A DNA stretch of 64,000 nucleotides from assembly GCA_020137815.1 (NCBI GenBank), contig CM035356.1, forward strand, positions 2,622,535 through 2,686,534. The letters are read 5' to 3'. The notes under the pieces are model-generated. The model had not been told where the DNA came from. It did not search any database and was given only the letters and a program-made list of their open reading frames with translations. The stretch's first letter is position 1. The number at the start of each line of letters is the position of its first letter. This DNA is from Hormiphora californensis. Taxonomy: Eukaryota > Ctenophora > Tentaculata > Cydippida > Pleurobrachiidae. Made by a program: the position numbers and the translations under genes. Positions 47,412 to 63,400 of this stretch are shown here, one piece after another.

Positions 47412-50147
47412 TCAGCAGTTAGTCCGATAATCTCTAAACGTTTCTAGCTCAACATGCTCTCCTGTTATCAGTGGTGTGTGCTCTGTCGTCCTTCCTCCAC
47501 GTCTCAAATTGTAGTAACTCACACCCAGCTGAAAGTTGTGTCAAATCACTGACAGATTCACTAACAAAAGTATTAATTGTTGCAAAGTCTGAACTAGATA
47601 ATCGCTAACAGTAAACAATATCTTTCTCACCTGTGTGCGAATGTCTGTCCGAACATCTCCAAAGTCAAACAAGTGAGATAAGCTGGTGAGAAACTGTGGC
47701 GGCGGCAACTCGTGATCTAAACGGAGTGTGAACATTAAATTACGATCAAAGTAAGAGTTTGGTTCACCCCGCGCTGGCCAAGCGCTGTATAAGGTTGTGC
47801 CGTCGGAACTAATGCCATCCCAAACCATGTTGTCTAGCTGTACAACCACGCTGCTCTCTCGTGCGACTCTTGATTGAAGAACAACCATCAATGTTGATAT
47901 TCAATCAGCAGTCTATACTCATGTGACGGAGAGAGCAGGGCTGTGCAGCGTTCGTGTCGAGAAGACAGAGGGCAAGATGGGGCGCAGTGAATTCATGTCT
48001 TGTATGGCAGCCCTTGAGATACAGAAACAAAGGTTAACTCCTTGCAAAACTATGGATGCGGAGAAGATACGAAAAAAAAAGAAAAAAAAGAGTTTGGTAA
48101 CGAAGTAACCCCTCCCTCGTAACCAAAGTAAGAGTGGGATGGTATGACAGTATGATTCTGCAACTCACCTGGTACAAATGGTTTATGGGAAAAGACAAGG
48201 TGATGAGCAATTGAAAACCCAAACATTTCTATACAAATCAACAAGTTCTGAACCGTCTCAGCTGTTTCATCGGCCGTGTAACTGTCAGGGTCTTTACCAC
48301 CGCTGCAAAGATAAAAGAGATTGTAAATCAATCACCGGGGGACCGGGGGTCGGAGGGGGTAGGGTCTGACAGTGGTAATGATAATGTTAGGGCACAACGT
48401 GATTTGAAAAGTAGACACTGAGAGGATTCCAGAACACCCGGAGTTTTGTTTCTAGCATAACGGGAACCATTGCCCCCTGGCGCCCCTTTTTAGGGACCAG
48501 AACGAGGTCAGGGGGGGTGCTCGCGACACACACACGCACTGACACATGCGACATTTTCCAGGGTGTCTGCGCGCGCCAGGGCTCTCTCCCCAGACAGGAA
48601 GGGCCGAGGAGAGTTAAATTTTGTTCAGAAATGTTCATGTGTTAGGGAAGGACCGATGTGAAAATTTAACCGAATGATACTTATACCACCAAAAATGCGA
48701 TATTTCAAGGGAGTAAGTAGCGTAGCAGGGTTCCCGTTATGCTAGAAACAAAACTCCGGGTGTTCTGGAATCCTCTCAGTGTCTACTTTTCAAATCACGT
48801 TGTGCCCTAACATTATCATTACCACTGTCAGACCCTAGGAGGGGGCCAGGGGAAATGTGTACCTCCTTTACCTATCTCTGATTATTCCAATTAGCACTAG
48901 GAATTCCAGGAATGTTCCCTGCCAAAAGGAGAAGAATACGACAGCCTTGACACAGAGGAACTTGGGGAGGGGTTTGATTGGTGCGAGTTCGTGTTTTAGT
49001 GCTTGATAGAAGATAACGAGGCAGTAGAGAGCCCACATTTGGGCGATATTGTCGATGATCAAGGTCCACATCCATACACTACCTGGGGAGGTGGAGGGGA
49101 GATTAGAGATGGGGATGTTAAATGGTGTTGTTATAGGCGGAGTGATTTTATAGATAGTGTTTTCATCCATGATTTTGTGACATGATAACAAATTGGTAGA
49201 AAAACAGAATACTGGATTATGGATATCAACTCACCAATTCTAAATTCGTTCTTCCCAGAGTGTCCGAATACCTCTGACAGTAGCATCACAAAGGTGGTAA
49301 TGGGCTTGGAAACAACGTACACGAATACACCCCTTTTGGACCAAATCATAAACGCCTTGCCCTGTAATTAAGTTTAGGTCATGGAGCAATTAATCTATAA
49401 AACAGCATAAAACATGATGAACTGAATATTTTTGTGAATAATTATCAATTGAATTTATCCATCAGTTGACAGTTGCACCATCACTAAAAACCAGACTGTA
49501 CCTTTGGCCAGGGAGGTAGTTTTTGAAAAGGGAACAGCTGAGGTTGGGCTGGTTTGAAGGTTAGTAGCTGTTCCACATTGTAATGCTCATACATGTAGGT
49601 AACTAGGAACATCATAAAGTTGTAGATAACATAAGATTCGTAGCACTCTCTCATCTGAAAGGAAGCTGATGAGTAGCAAGCACACAAGTAAGCAGATTTA
49701 CAAAATCTTTATAATTTGTGACTTACAGCATTGAGATAAATAGTTTCATCCTTTAAAATCATTCCGAGGTAACTGAAGAAGCTGTAAACTGGAACCATCA
49801 TCAGAATCCTAATAATTCTTTTCTGTTGAGGAGGGTCCGAGAAATTGCAAAGGTGGTGGATCACCCCAGAGGTTGTAATAGGGATCGTAACATAGACGAA
49901 AACACCCGCCACAAACCAAACAATGATGTGTTTCTGTAAAATTTAATCGGTTAGCAGCGATAATGTGTGATTTGTGATGGTTAGGTACCTCAGCATGGCG
50001 TGAGACTAGTTCACTGACGCTTAACGGGATCGCCACACACAGCAAGAGCATGTAAATGATCCACAAAATGTAGCCAATTCGGTCCTTGAGCCACCGAGCA
50101 ACATATTGATCCCATCTCACGTAATGGGGCGCTGTAGATTCAGCCAT
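47412..50147 (-). CDS. TMEM184C: TMEM184C homologue, 8 exons, 447 aa
   Basis: Exons: 50147-49989, 49933-49727, 49654-49502, 49361-49235, 49082-48872, 48302-48169, 47866-47631, 47528-47412; the sum is 1344 nt with consistent phases. The protein is a seven-TM DUF300/OST-alpha family member. Recognisable stretches are VFVYVTIPITTSGVIHHL, RILMMVPVYSFFSYLGM, MRECYESYVIYNFMMFL, PFQKLPPWPK, FLCVKAVVFFSFWQGTFLEF and NLLICIEMFGFSIAHH. The C-terminal FDFGDVRTDIR then RTTEHTPLI matches the DVSDIRDDI and EHTSLL region that separates TMEM184C from 184A/B. TMEM184 proteins are multi-pass membrane proteins of endomembranes; the molecular role is not settled. The gene is head-to-tail upstream of COG2, with two fold-back elements between them. 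Confidence 0.9.
48360..48837. repeat. Fold-back element in TMEM184C intron 5
   Basis: Arms of about 110 bp (TAGGGTCTGACAGTGGTAAT and its inverse) are nearly identical and enclose about 260 bp of unrelated sequence with a GCGCGC stretch. Confidence 0.9.
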
Positions 50148-50166
50148 ACAAGTTCGTAAATCACAT

Positions 50167-51184
50167 AAGGAACCATAATAAAGTTCAAGAGCGCACCCCA
50201 TCCAAGAGCGCACCACCTCCAAAAGACACCACTCCAAGAGCGCACCACATCAAAGAGAGCTCCCCATCCAGAAGATACCGCGCGCAGGGGACACCACGCG
50301 CAGAAGAGACCGCACGCGCAAATACAACGCCGCGCTGGTCTCTTCTGCGTGTGGTGTCCCCTGCGCGTGGTATCTTCTGGATGGGGAGCTTGTAGTCTTG
50401 TAGTCTTGTAGTCCTCTTTGTGCAGATACTGCACAGGTGTCAGCTCCTCATAGAGCCTCCCCCTCCCTGGAAGCTATTCGTGCCCAGTCAAGAATTGAGT
50501 TATTATTCTGTCGAGAATATCCAGTCACCGGGGGACGGTCTGGGAATCTCTTCAGCCATTTACCAAGGAGAACTTTGAATGAGGCTAGGTCTTCTGCCGT
50601 ATTCACGTTGCTTGGTAGAGTATTCCAAAGTCGAGCCGCTCTGCAGGCAAAGGAGTTATGGTACTTCGTAGCGACAGACACTTGTGTGGTGGTGGGGGAT
50701 GTTGGAACCTCAGCTTTCCTTCCAAGTCTTGTATTATTGTGGAATGTCAGCCCAATGTTGTTAGGGGCACTTCCGTTCGCCATCTTCCAAACCATGATGA
50801 TAGAGTAGCGTTCCCGACGTCGCTGCATGGAATGTAAGTTCAGTTTTTTCAAGCGATCCCAGTAGCTCAGGTCGCTCATTCCAAGAATGCGTTTGGTGAA
50901 CTTTCTCTGTACTGCTTCAACACTTATAATGTCAGAGATTTTGGGCGAGTCCCAGAGTGGGCAGCAGTATTCCAGCTTGCTTCTGACGAGACTTTTGTAG
51001 AGGATGAGCATTGTCTTGAGCTCTCTTTGATGTGGTGCGCTCTTCAAGTGGTGTCTTCTGGAGGTGGTGCGCTCTTGGATGTGGTCTCTTTTGGGTGTGG
51101 TACGCTCTCAGGTGTGGTCTCTCTTCGATCGGGTGCGCTCTTGGGTGCTCTTGGAGGCTCTTGAACTTTATTATGGTTCCTTAT
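50167..51184. repeat. Inverted repeat array (GAGCGCACCAC units) enclosing a LINE fragment
   Basis: The left arm starts AGGAACCATAATAAAGTTCA and the right arm ends with its inverse at 51184. Both arms contain GAGCGCACCAC-type short units. Between them lie a smaller palindrome (about 50262-50392) and an RT fragment. It sits just upstream of the TMEM184C start codon. Confidence 0.75.
50448..51047 (-). pseudogene. LINE 3' fragment, RT C-terminal region
   Basis: A 199-residue frame with LILYKSLVRSKLEYCCPLW, LSYWDRLKKLNLHSMQRRRERY and final NNNSILDW. It is closely related to the C-terminus of the full copy at 9762-13175. Both ends are cut by the surrounding inverted array. Confidence 0.85.
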
Positions 51185-51503
51185 TTTGGTTAAAAAAGTG
51201 TAAAAATGCTTCAAAATTTCAGTTTTCTAAGTTTGAAAATTGCCGAAAAATAACGCGCGCGTCAAAAAAAGCTTTGATTTCGGCAAAAATAACGATGCAT
51301 TTTAATGTAACGCGCGAAAATTGGGAATCAAAACGCTGCATTTCCTCCACATTTGCGCCGCGCAGCGCTTGTCAGCGCAGTATTTTCAAAAACGTCCAGG
51401 AAATTTTCGTTTAAAAAAACTTTTTTTTCGTTTTGCGAATTCCAAAATTTGTGTGACTAAAATGACGCTTTTATGACCTCTAAACTACCGCTAGACCGTC
51501 AAG
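51185..51503. other. Gap upstream of the POLG2-like gene
   Basis: AT-rich, with scattered GCGCG clusters. No gene; it should include the promoter of the next gene. Confidence 0.5.
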
Positions 51504-52470
51504 ATGGCATCTGTTCTTCCTCAGACTCTGTCAGTGGTACGACAGACTATTAAACCGATGTTTCTTCAATCTGTGAGGAAGTATTTGGAGGTCCAAATGT
51601 CAGAACTTCAAACTCGTGTTCCTAACTCCATGTTGTTATCGAACCTTCCGCAACCTCAAATATGCCACGAGGACGAATTAATTGGAAAACTGATGAAATT
51701 TGAACAGGGTAACACCATTTCATTTTGTCTGAATGAGTCAAACCTGTTTGGGAGAACTCATGAGGTTGCTCCTTTTATCGAGGATTTACTGGTCCCCTCC
51801 ACCGTCACAGACACATTCTTTGTGACTGTGTCACCAATCTCTGAGCAATATCCGGCTGACACAATTATCAGTGAGATGCATAAACGTAGCAAAGCGTCCT
51901 GGAGAAACTTCCTGAACCACCCACTTCGCCTAAAAGAAAGTCAGCTTCAACTTGAATCCAGTAACATTTGTTACACTCCAAGCTTGTCCTCAGGAGGAGA
52001 AACAGATCATGGAAGAATCGTTTATCAGAGAAATTCCCGTTGATGGTTTACCACGCCGGTGTGTGTACAATATCAAGTCAGTCAATGCCTGTTTAGGTGC
52101 CTTGCTCCATGATTCAATCCACTCCGTCCAAGATTATACCTTCCTGAGACTCCACCACTCCATCTCACCAGTTCAAGTGTGCCTTGTTGTGGACCCTGAG
52201 GACCGAGAACACTGCCAAACAATGATGGATGGGATCTTAGAGGATCTGAATAAGGCTGGACATCGTGTTACTCGTTCCGATTCCCTGGAACTTTCCCGCA
52301 TTTTGGAGTACAATGACAGGGGTGGGGTACCGTTTACGGTTTTGTTTTCTAAAGATAGTATGGATTCTGGAGTTGTGGGAATTCGAGACAGAGATACACA
52401 TTTCATTGAGCCGATCAACTTCAAGAAAGTTGCACCGTGGCTAAAATTGAATTTATGTTTTGCACTTTAA
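51504..52470 (+). CDS. POLG2: DNA polymerase gamma accessory subunit-like (POLG2), with one apparent frameshift
   Basis: Two overlapping frames give one protein: 51504-52043 (N-terminal) and 51952-52470 (C-terminal). The N-terminal part has SEMHKRSKASWRNFLNHP, where POLG2 has its WW-rich linker. The C-terminal part is the anticodon-binding-type fold: CLVVDPEDREHCQTMMDGI, LNKAGHRV, VPFTVLFSKDSMDSGVVGIR, then RDRDTHFIEPINF, in the order found in POLG2 and class II aaRS relatives. POLG2 is the processivity factor of mitochondrial DNA polymerase. The central class II aaRS-like part looks shortened. A 33-bp GT..AG segment at the junction would not mend the frame, so I read a one-base indel or a missed intron near 51940-51990. 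Confidence 0.6.
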
Positions 52471-52613
52471 AATTTTATAATCTGAAATTCATTTATATTC
52501 TCACCCTTTTTTATCTCCTTTTATAAATTAGCCTGTTTTAAGTGACAACTGTTTTACCAGATAACTCATTCATAATCTTTCCTTATTTCCAGTACCTAAA
52601 CAAGTGTTAATGT

Positions 52614-54350
52614 ATGGACGATTCGGCGTGCTGGGGCGGGGTGGAAGCTCTAACCAACAACCCCACCGACCATCTAGGGGGCGCGTCTGCTTGCACCTCT
52701 AACACCGACCTGACTGCCACTTCAAAAGAGGACCATGTTGTCTGGGTTATTGTACCCAATGCCGGCAGTGCAGGGAATAGTGACAATTCCGACCAGCCCA
52801 TGGTCATTAAACTCCACAACTGAGACTGTAGTTGATTCAAACGGAAACAAAACCAATATTCAGATAGCAGAGATAACGCATAAAAAGAGGAAAAGTCGGA
52901 AGGAAAAACAATACCTGAGAGTAAATTTGTTTGTGATATTTGCGGACTAAAGTATAGCCGGAATTTTAACCTACGGAGGCACAAAGATAACGTCCACGGT
53001 ACCAACTCGGTCAGTATTTGTTGTCCCTACTGTACCTCAACCTTCACCCGGCACGACAACCTAACTCAACACATAAAGTTCGTGCATAACTGGTATGGGC
53101 AACCACACATGTGCCTACTGTGGTAAAGGGTTTGCAAGGAAGCACACCTATGGAGGAAGCACGTGAACGTGCAACATTACAACCAGAGAAAATATCAGTG
53201 TTTCAAGTGTAGTAAGGTGTTCGGGTACCCGTGGTCGTTATACAACCATGTCAGGGTGAAACATGAGAGTAATGGGGCGTTCAAGTGTTACTACTGTTCC
53301 AAGGTCTTTGCAACCATCAGGTACCTGAGGAACCATGTGCTATCAATACACGAGGGGGTAAGGTACAAGTGTAAAATCTGCAACAAGATCCTGAAATGCC
53401 ACAGTGCGTACAAGAGCCATCTGAAGATGTTCCACATCCCTAAAAACAATGTTAACCAGTATTTCTGTAGTCGGTGCACCCATAAATGCACAACAAAGGC
53501 AGAGCTGGTCCGTCACATGATCTCAAAACACAAGTGGAGGGAGATCAATGTGTGTCCGATCTGTCACAAGCCTGTGAAACACAAAAGTACCTTTGAGAGA
53601 CATCTGATGGTTCACAACCAGAACGATGTTTCAGTCAGCAACCTACTTCGGAAACACGTTGCAACCATGGCTGCTACTGACTCTGAGGAGCCATCAGCCT
53701 CGATGGTAGTTACCCCGGAGTCCTCCCTGACCGAGGTGATAGCTGATAGAGGTGCAGCAGCTGCTACTAGTGGGAGAAAGACACGGAGTTCCAAACAGGA
53801 AGCTATTTTCCAGTGCTCCCATTGTCCCAAAGTGGTGCAATCCCGAATCGCCCTAGATAGACACTACTCCAAATCCCATGCCTTCATCTGCAAGTATTGC
53901 TCAGGGATGTTCCTCACCAGGGAGGCAGTTGATTTCCACATGGCCAAGTTCCACGAGGGGGAGGTGGTGAAGAGTGAGATGAAGATGGAGGGTAGAGGGG
54001 AGGAGGAAGAGGATGAGGAGGTGTTGCAGGTCGATGATGGGCAGCATGTTGAGAACCCAATGTGGAGTTTGGAGGAGTTGGCAGCGTGTGCCGGGGTGGA
54101 GGCTGGTACTGGGGAGGAGGATCAGTGGATTGTCAGGGAGGAGCTGAGTCAGGAGAGTGAGCTGGGAGAGAGTGTTGGTCTAGTAGGGGATCAGGAGAGC
54201 TGTGGTATGATAGGAGATCAGGTGTTGGAAAGTGCCGTGTTAGGAGGTGAGGGTGATCAGGTGTTAGAAGATGATCAGGTGTTGTTAGGGAGGGATGAAG
54301 ATGAGGGTGGTATCCCTGAGGGATGTGTTATGGAGGATGATCTGATATGA
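52614..54350 (+). CDS. C2H2 zinc-finger protein with frame breaks in its 5' third
   Basis: A clean 395-codon frame (53163-54350) encodes classical C2H2 fingers: YQCFKCSKVF..H, FKCYYCSKVF..H, YKCKICNKIL..H, YFCSRCTHKC..H, NVCPICHKPV..H, then after a Ser/Thr/Ala linker FQCSHCPKVV..H and FICKYCSGMF..H. An acidic tail rich in GDQVLE repeats follows and could be an activation region. Upstream, three more fingers (FVCDICGLKYS, ICCPYCTSTF, HTCAYCGKGF) exist but lie in different frames, with breaks at about 52822, 52900, 53090 and 53150. The first Met (MDDSACWGG) is at 52614. Frame breaks within a conserved array point to indels or a decaying N-terminus. DNA-binding regulator by family. Confidence 0.7.
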
Positions 54351-54878
54351 GAACACAGCTCAGATAGCGCTACAGTAATTTGTTCCGGACATCTAGTCTT
54401 TATTACTGTCCAGGGATGTTCCAGAGAAGTGGTGGTGGATTTCCAAACAGTGGATTTTCCAGTTCAGTTCACTACAGTGCATTAGCTGATCTGAGCCATG
54501 AGGTTGTTTCAGAAGGAGAGTAACTAAGATGGAATGTGATTTCCACCCCGAATTTAATTTATATACATTTGCTCGAGCTTGTATTCTGTTATCTTTATTG
54601 TTTTTTGTTGTTGTTTCTACTTACTCTGTCATTCTGTGTTTTACTGAGATCAGAGATCTTTCAAGTTTCAACCCTTCTCCGCCCTTCTTTCAACTCTGAC
54701 TCCTCTCCAATCTCCCTATAAAATAGATTCTCTTCCCGATCTCGCGGGATTCCCCTCCCTTTCGAACTCCATTTGAGCTTTTCTTGTAACCTCTCACTCC
54801 CCAATCCCCTAGGACACTCCCCCTATACCTTCCCTCCCCTCCCTATACCTCCCCCTCTATTTCTATGTCTCTGTAGGG
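54351..54878. other. Gap between zinc-finger gene and PCGF gene
   Basis: No exon. The last 30 bases form a pyrimidine tract ending CTGTAG directly before GGATG of the PCGF start. Confidence 0.6.
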
Positions 54879-58719
<3,841 letters not shown>

Positions 58720-59641
58720 AAAGAGAGAGGGACGATTTGTTAGGATACATTGCCCTGCTTGGGGTGAGAGAGACGATATTTTGTTTTGTAACAATCAGAT
58801 ACTTTTACAACTTTTTTTACTTTTATTGTGTGTAAACACTGAACACTCGGCAAGGTTGATCTGTTTAGGAAATTGAGAGACTGAGAATCAAAATGGGCGG
58901 AAAGAAGGATTTCAATATGAGTTACAGACATTGCACGAGTAGGCTCTTTCAAAGTTGAATACATCTGATCCTTTTCTTATATTTTAACCCATGTTTACCA
59001 TTTTAATTTAGAGGGATAGCAGTTTTAGATTAGTATTAAAACTGTTAACGCTAATAGAACTTAACTGTTCCTCGGGCTGCTGTGTTTTTAGTGAGCGTGA
59101 AACGAGCTGTTTCCCAGATGTTTTTAGCGTAGAGAGAGAGAGTGAGAATGGTGAAATCTTTTATCAATGTGATGTATCATTGTTAGTTTGCTATTTTGTA
59201 AAAAATCTTTCACCAAACTTTAATTTGGACAAATCTTACTTTGTAGATCCACAACTGTGAAACCTTTTTGGAGAAATACTAACCTTGCTAAAATAAGAAG
59301 ACGGATTTGTGCATCGGTCGGCGTAACGGTGGCAGAATTAGGTACCGTTCATTATAATTTATGTGCGTTCATTCATTTCAAAAGGAGACAAATTAATAGA
59401 CCAGATTCATCTTTTTAAAAGAAATACTCAATAGTTACCATAGTTACCGTAACTGTCTCATGCAACTTCAGTCTTTAGCTGTTCATACAGTGTCTCTATG
59501 CGCCTTATATGCCCTCCTTACACTGTATTATATAATACGATACACATCTTGATGCGGCTCAGGGCTTTGTGGTATCAAGGTACTCAGATCACAATTTTAT
59601 CTCATCATTTACAATTTATCTCAACATTTCACGGTTCCTCT
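58720..59641. other. Gap between convergent PCGF and GPCR 3' ends
   Basis: No exon. AT-rich, with a short GA tract near 59130. PolyA signals for both genes should lie here. Confidence 0.55.
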
Positions 59642-62600
59642 TTAATACCAGGGTGATGGTGCGAGGAACTCTCCCCCGTACCCCGTGATCTGCCAGCAGG
59701 TGCAATTCCATTGGTTGCCTAGGTTGTTCGTTACCATGGTATCCATGTTAGTATCCGTGCTCTCAGCTGGCTTCACCGGGATCATCCAGGGAAACTTGGC
59801 GTGTAGAAACTTCTTGATCTCCCTCCGATAGTTTCTGTTACAGTATCCATACATGAAGGCATCAAAATTGTAGCTTGACACCACCAACACAGCAGCTAAC
59901 AGCTTCACAAGTGCCACCGTGGTACTCCGGTATTGGAACATTATTGTGTAGTAGGGCAGGTAGGTTAGGATAAAGAATCCTGAGACAATACACCCTATCT
60001 TTGTCATGCGGATCTCGTAGTTGACCTTGGAGGCCTTCCCTGAGCTGTAGATATTAGCTGATCGTTTCACCAGTTTTATCACGATGACGGTGTAACAGAG
60101 GGCCGTGGCTGACAAGCCTGGGATCACCTCACATACCAGCTGGAGGGTCAGGAAATTTCTACCTGATGGGAGGATACACGGGGTAATATGGTTAAAGTAA
60201 GAGTGGCGCCGTGTATTCTCACAAAACTTAGTGGATGAACGGGGAGTACCACTAGGACCATTGGTACGGTATCGAAAATTTCCAATTCTGTCTCGTTCAT
60301 TAGTTATGACGTAATATGTTCACTATTTCAACTTTCATAAAATTGCTCTACAGAAAAATCTGTGCATTGTGGATTGAAATGGATGCTCGCATCGTGTTCA
60401 GCGTCAAAAAATAGTCGGGGTACCAAATTTTGGTGTCTCTACCTTGTCTGTGACGCGAGATATCGACAAATATCAAAAACGACCAAAATGGGTGAGAGAG
60501 AGAGATTGTTACTTTTGGGTGCTAGTTGTTTGTGCGCGCCACCCAAAAGTAACAAACTCTCTTTCTCTCACTTTGGTCGTTTTTTATATTTGTCAATATC
60601 TCGCGTCACAGACAAGGTAGAGACACCAAAATTTGGTACCCCGACTATTTTTTGACGCTGAACACGATGCAAGCATCCATTTCAATCCACAACGCACAGA
60701 TTTTTCTGTAGAGCAATTTTATGAAAGTTGAAATAATGAACATATTACGTCATAACTAATGAACGAGACAGAATTGGAAATTTTCGATACCATACCAATG
60801 GTCCTGGTGGTACTCCCCGTTCATCTACTAAGTTTTGTGAGAAAACACGGCGAACCACTCTTACTTTAAGTATAACAGAGGTCAAGATGCTAGGGTTGCT
60901 GTGAGAATGAGATGTAGTAATACAATGATAGGTCTGCTAGGATGATTGTCGGATGTATCATGTATGGCCTGTCAGATGCTGCCATTTCCTGGACAATGGC
61001 ATTAGTTTTGAAAAATAATACTTTTTCGCACCTCTACCATTCCTAAATGACATCATTTGAGATATAGAGGGGATGAATGGTGTCCCTTCCTTTCCACCAG
61101 GTGTCAAGCTACAGAAGGCTTTCGAAGGGTCCTATCATGACACACACACGTGGGTAGTCCTCTAAATGGAGATCTGATCCATATATCACTCTAGTTCTAA
61201 TCGACTCTAGTTCTAATCGATGAGTCATTCAGTCTGAGTGTTTCGGACCGCCCAACTCCAAACTAGGTAGCCCTTTTCCCTTGACGAGAGTCTGTCCTAA
61301 CAGACAATAATTGAGCTGGTGCTTCTAGAAAGATTGCGAAATCGCAGTGTGTCACAATGGGAGGGGGGCGGACAATGATGAGACAATGACAAGTGACGAT
61401 TGAGTGTTGTGAGAACACCAGGTGTAGGCTATATGTGACAGACAACTCGTTATCCTAACATGGCATTTTTCATTTTTTTCATCCTTCGAGAATCAGAAAT
61501 AATATGCCATTCCAATATACAACAGGGATATATCAGCCATCTCAAAATCTTCCTTAGCAGTGTTTTTGTTAGGGACTCTCCTAGCAAAAGTTACCTGTTA
61601 GCAGACAGGTCATAACAGCCCCATCAAATGTGGGCTGTGAAAAGTCGTCAGCAAATGCCAGTGTGGCTATCAGGAAGGCGTAGATCCAAAAAGCACTGCA
61701 TATGATCTTAGCGTTCCTTGGACAAAGCCAATATCGGTATCTGAAAGTGTGGGGATATGTATTATGTCTTCAGTGAGATTCATAGGGATATCATAGAGAT
61801 ATATTAGTTTACAGTGCATTGAGATTTATAGGGTCGTCGAGTTTACGTATCCAATGTCAAGAGGCCCTTTAAAATGGCCATGACTATCAGGAGGGTATTT
61901 TTAGATTGTTTTTATAGTTATTGAAATGATAATTTGTGGTGCCGCATGCCAGGCCCCGCCAGGGGGGACCGGGGTAATTTCACTGCTCACAACACAATCC
62001 CTGCCACCGGTTTTTTATTCTCTCTCCCCCTAGATAATCGGTTCTATTTATCACAGGTGCTGCAGCTCTAATCTCTATATTAGGGAATGATTCTCTCGGA
62101 TATTCTGTACCTTTCTAAAATGCTACTAACAGGTGTGCTTAGGATTTTCAATGCTTTAACAGAGGTACTACAGCAAAAAGGAGACAAAACCTTAATGAGT
62201 CTCACAGGCCCGTCTCACAATGGGTCGCGTACAATGTAGAGTCTAGACTGTGACAACAGGAAAACCAGCCTTCAGTTTCAGGGAGATATACTGGTTATAT
62301 GTAGAATTATTATCCATATAATTTTAGATGCATATTGCTCCCTTATCATTGAAATTTAAAAGTAAAAAGCAAATGGCATGCTTTCTCTCATCCACCCAGA
62401 ATTTTGGGCTCTATTTAGCGCAAATCAATGCAGTAGCCGAGTTGTCGGAGAAATAATACCTACTTAGTAGGTCGGAGTATAGCCACGGTCCGGTCGATGC
62501 TGATAAGAATAAGGTTCATTATTCCCATCCCGGGAAAGAAGGTGTTGAGAAAGGCCAGAATCTTACAGTGCAGATAGGTACTCGGCCAGCGTCCTGGAAA

Positions 62601-63400
62601 TAAAGTGAATTTCAGAAAAGTCTGTTAGTTTTAAATCCTCTTTGGAACACTCAGTCAATCATTGACTGTCAATGCTCTGACGATCACATACATATATATT
62701 ATATCGCCCCTCCCACCTGATCCCTGCTAATCTGAGGGTTTACATGGTCATTTGCGGAGCACCTATTTAATCGATAATCTGTACCCCGAGTCACGACTAG
62801 ATCTCACCAGCTGCTGCTGGGGCTGCAAATTAGCCCTACTTGGCATTGTAAATTCGTTAAAACAACTGAAGCAGCTGTCTTCCAAATCATGGATTTTAGT
62901 TTTGGACTAAAGCTACTTTACGAAAAGAGGCCAGTCCAAAGGCAAACACTTCGATGCTTCTGATCGTTCTTCTGTGGATGAAACCCACCAGCGATTTCGT
63001 GAAAAAAAGTGAACACTTACCACAGAGGGCGACAGTAATAAAATGTGGTCCAAGGACAGCGGTGACTGCAAACTCAGTGATCGACAGGGATAGGATAAAC
63101 GTGTTGCTGGGCTTCCCCATCATTCTCTGGAAATACACAACGTTTCAATTTTCAGCATGAGTTCTATAAAAATGCGTCTCAATCTACGGGGCTGTTCCTA
63201 TTTTCTGAGGGAGAGAAGATGATTTACGAACCTGTTTCCAGATAGCGATCATGATCATTATGAATGAAGCGAGGATACCAGTTGAGATACCAGCGTTCAT
63301 GAACCACCATAAGTATCCTAAAATCCCTCCCGTGTGGTACTGTCTCCCTCCAGCTCTCCTCTAGAGGTAGAGTGATCCCCGGCGTACTAGCATTGAACAT
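59642..63400 (-). CDS. Class A (rhodopsin-like) GPCR, 5 exons, with an apparent frameshift in exon 1
   Basis: Exons: 63400-63232, 63126-63021, 62593-62460, 61740-61595, 60172-59642. Exon 1 gives a short N-terminus with an NAS sequon and TM1 (FMNAGISTGILASFIMIMIAIW). Exon 2 gives TM2 (TFILSLSITEFAVTAVLGP). Exon 3 gives TM3 and the D/ERY site as DRTVAILRPTKY. Exon 4 gives TM4 (FWIYAFLIATLAFA). The last exon gives TM5, TM6 (CIVSGFFILTYLPYY) and TM7 with NFDAFMYGYCN, near the NPxxY site; NFDAFMY replaces NP, so signalling may differ. The N-terminal Met frame and the TM1 frame in exon 1 differ by one base (between about 63310 and 63350), so there is an indel or another start. Ligand unknown. A fold-back element lies in the last intron. 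Confidence 0.75.
60192..60869. repeat. Fold-back element in GPCR intron 4
   Basis: It is palindromic over 678 bp. Outer arms begin TTAAAGTAAGAGTGG and its inverse, and arms of about 320 bp surround a centre at about 60525 with GCTAGTTGTTTGTGCGCGCC. Near-perfect arms suggest a recent insertion. Confidence 0.9.
60870..61594. other. GPCR intron 4, remainder
   Basis: No exon or nested gene is seen. It continues from the fold-back element to the exon 4 donor. Confidence 0.5.

Noticed and set aside
47541-47891. Separate small gene starting MMVVLQSRV
   Set aside because: The bulk of this frame is exon 7 of TMEM184C (acceptor at 47867-47868, phase 1); the upstream Met lies in the intron.
51960-51992. 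33-bp GT..AG intron in POLG2
   Set aside because: Its length is a multiple of three, so removing it does not connect the two frames.
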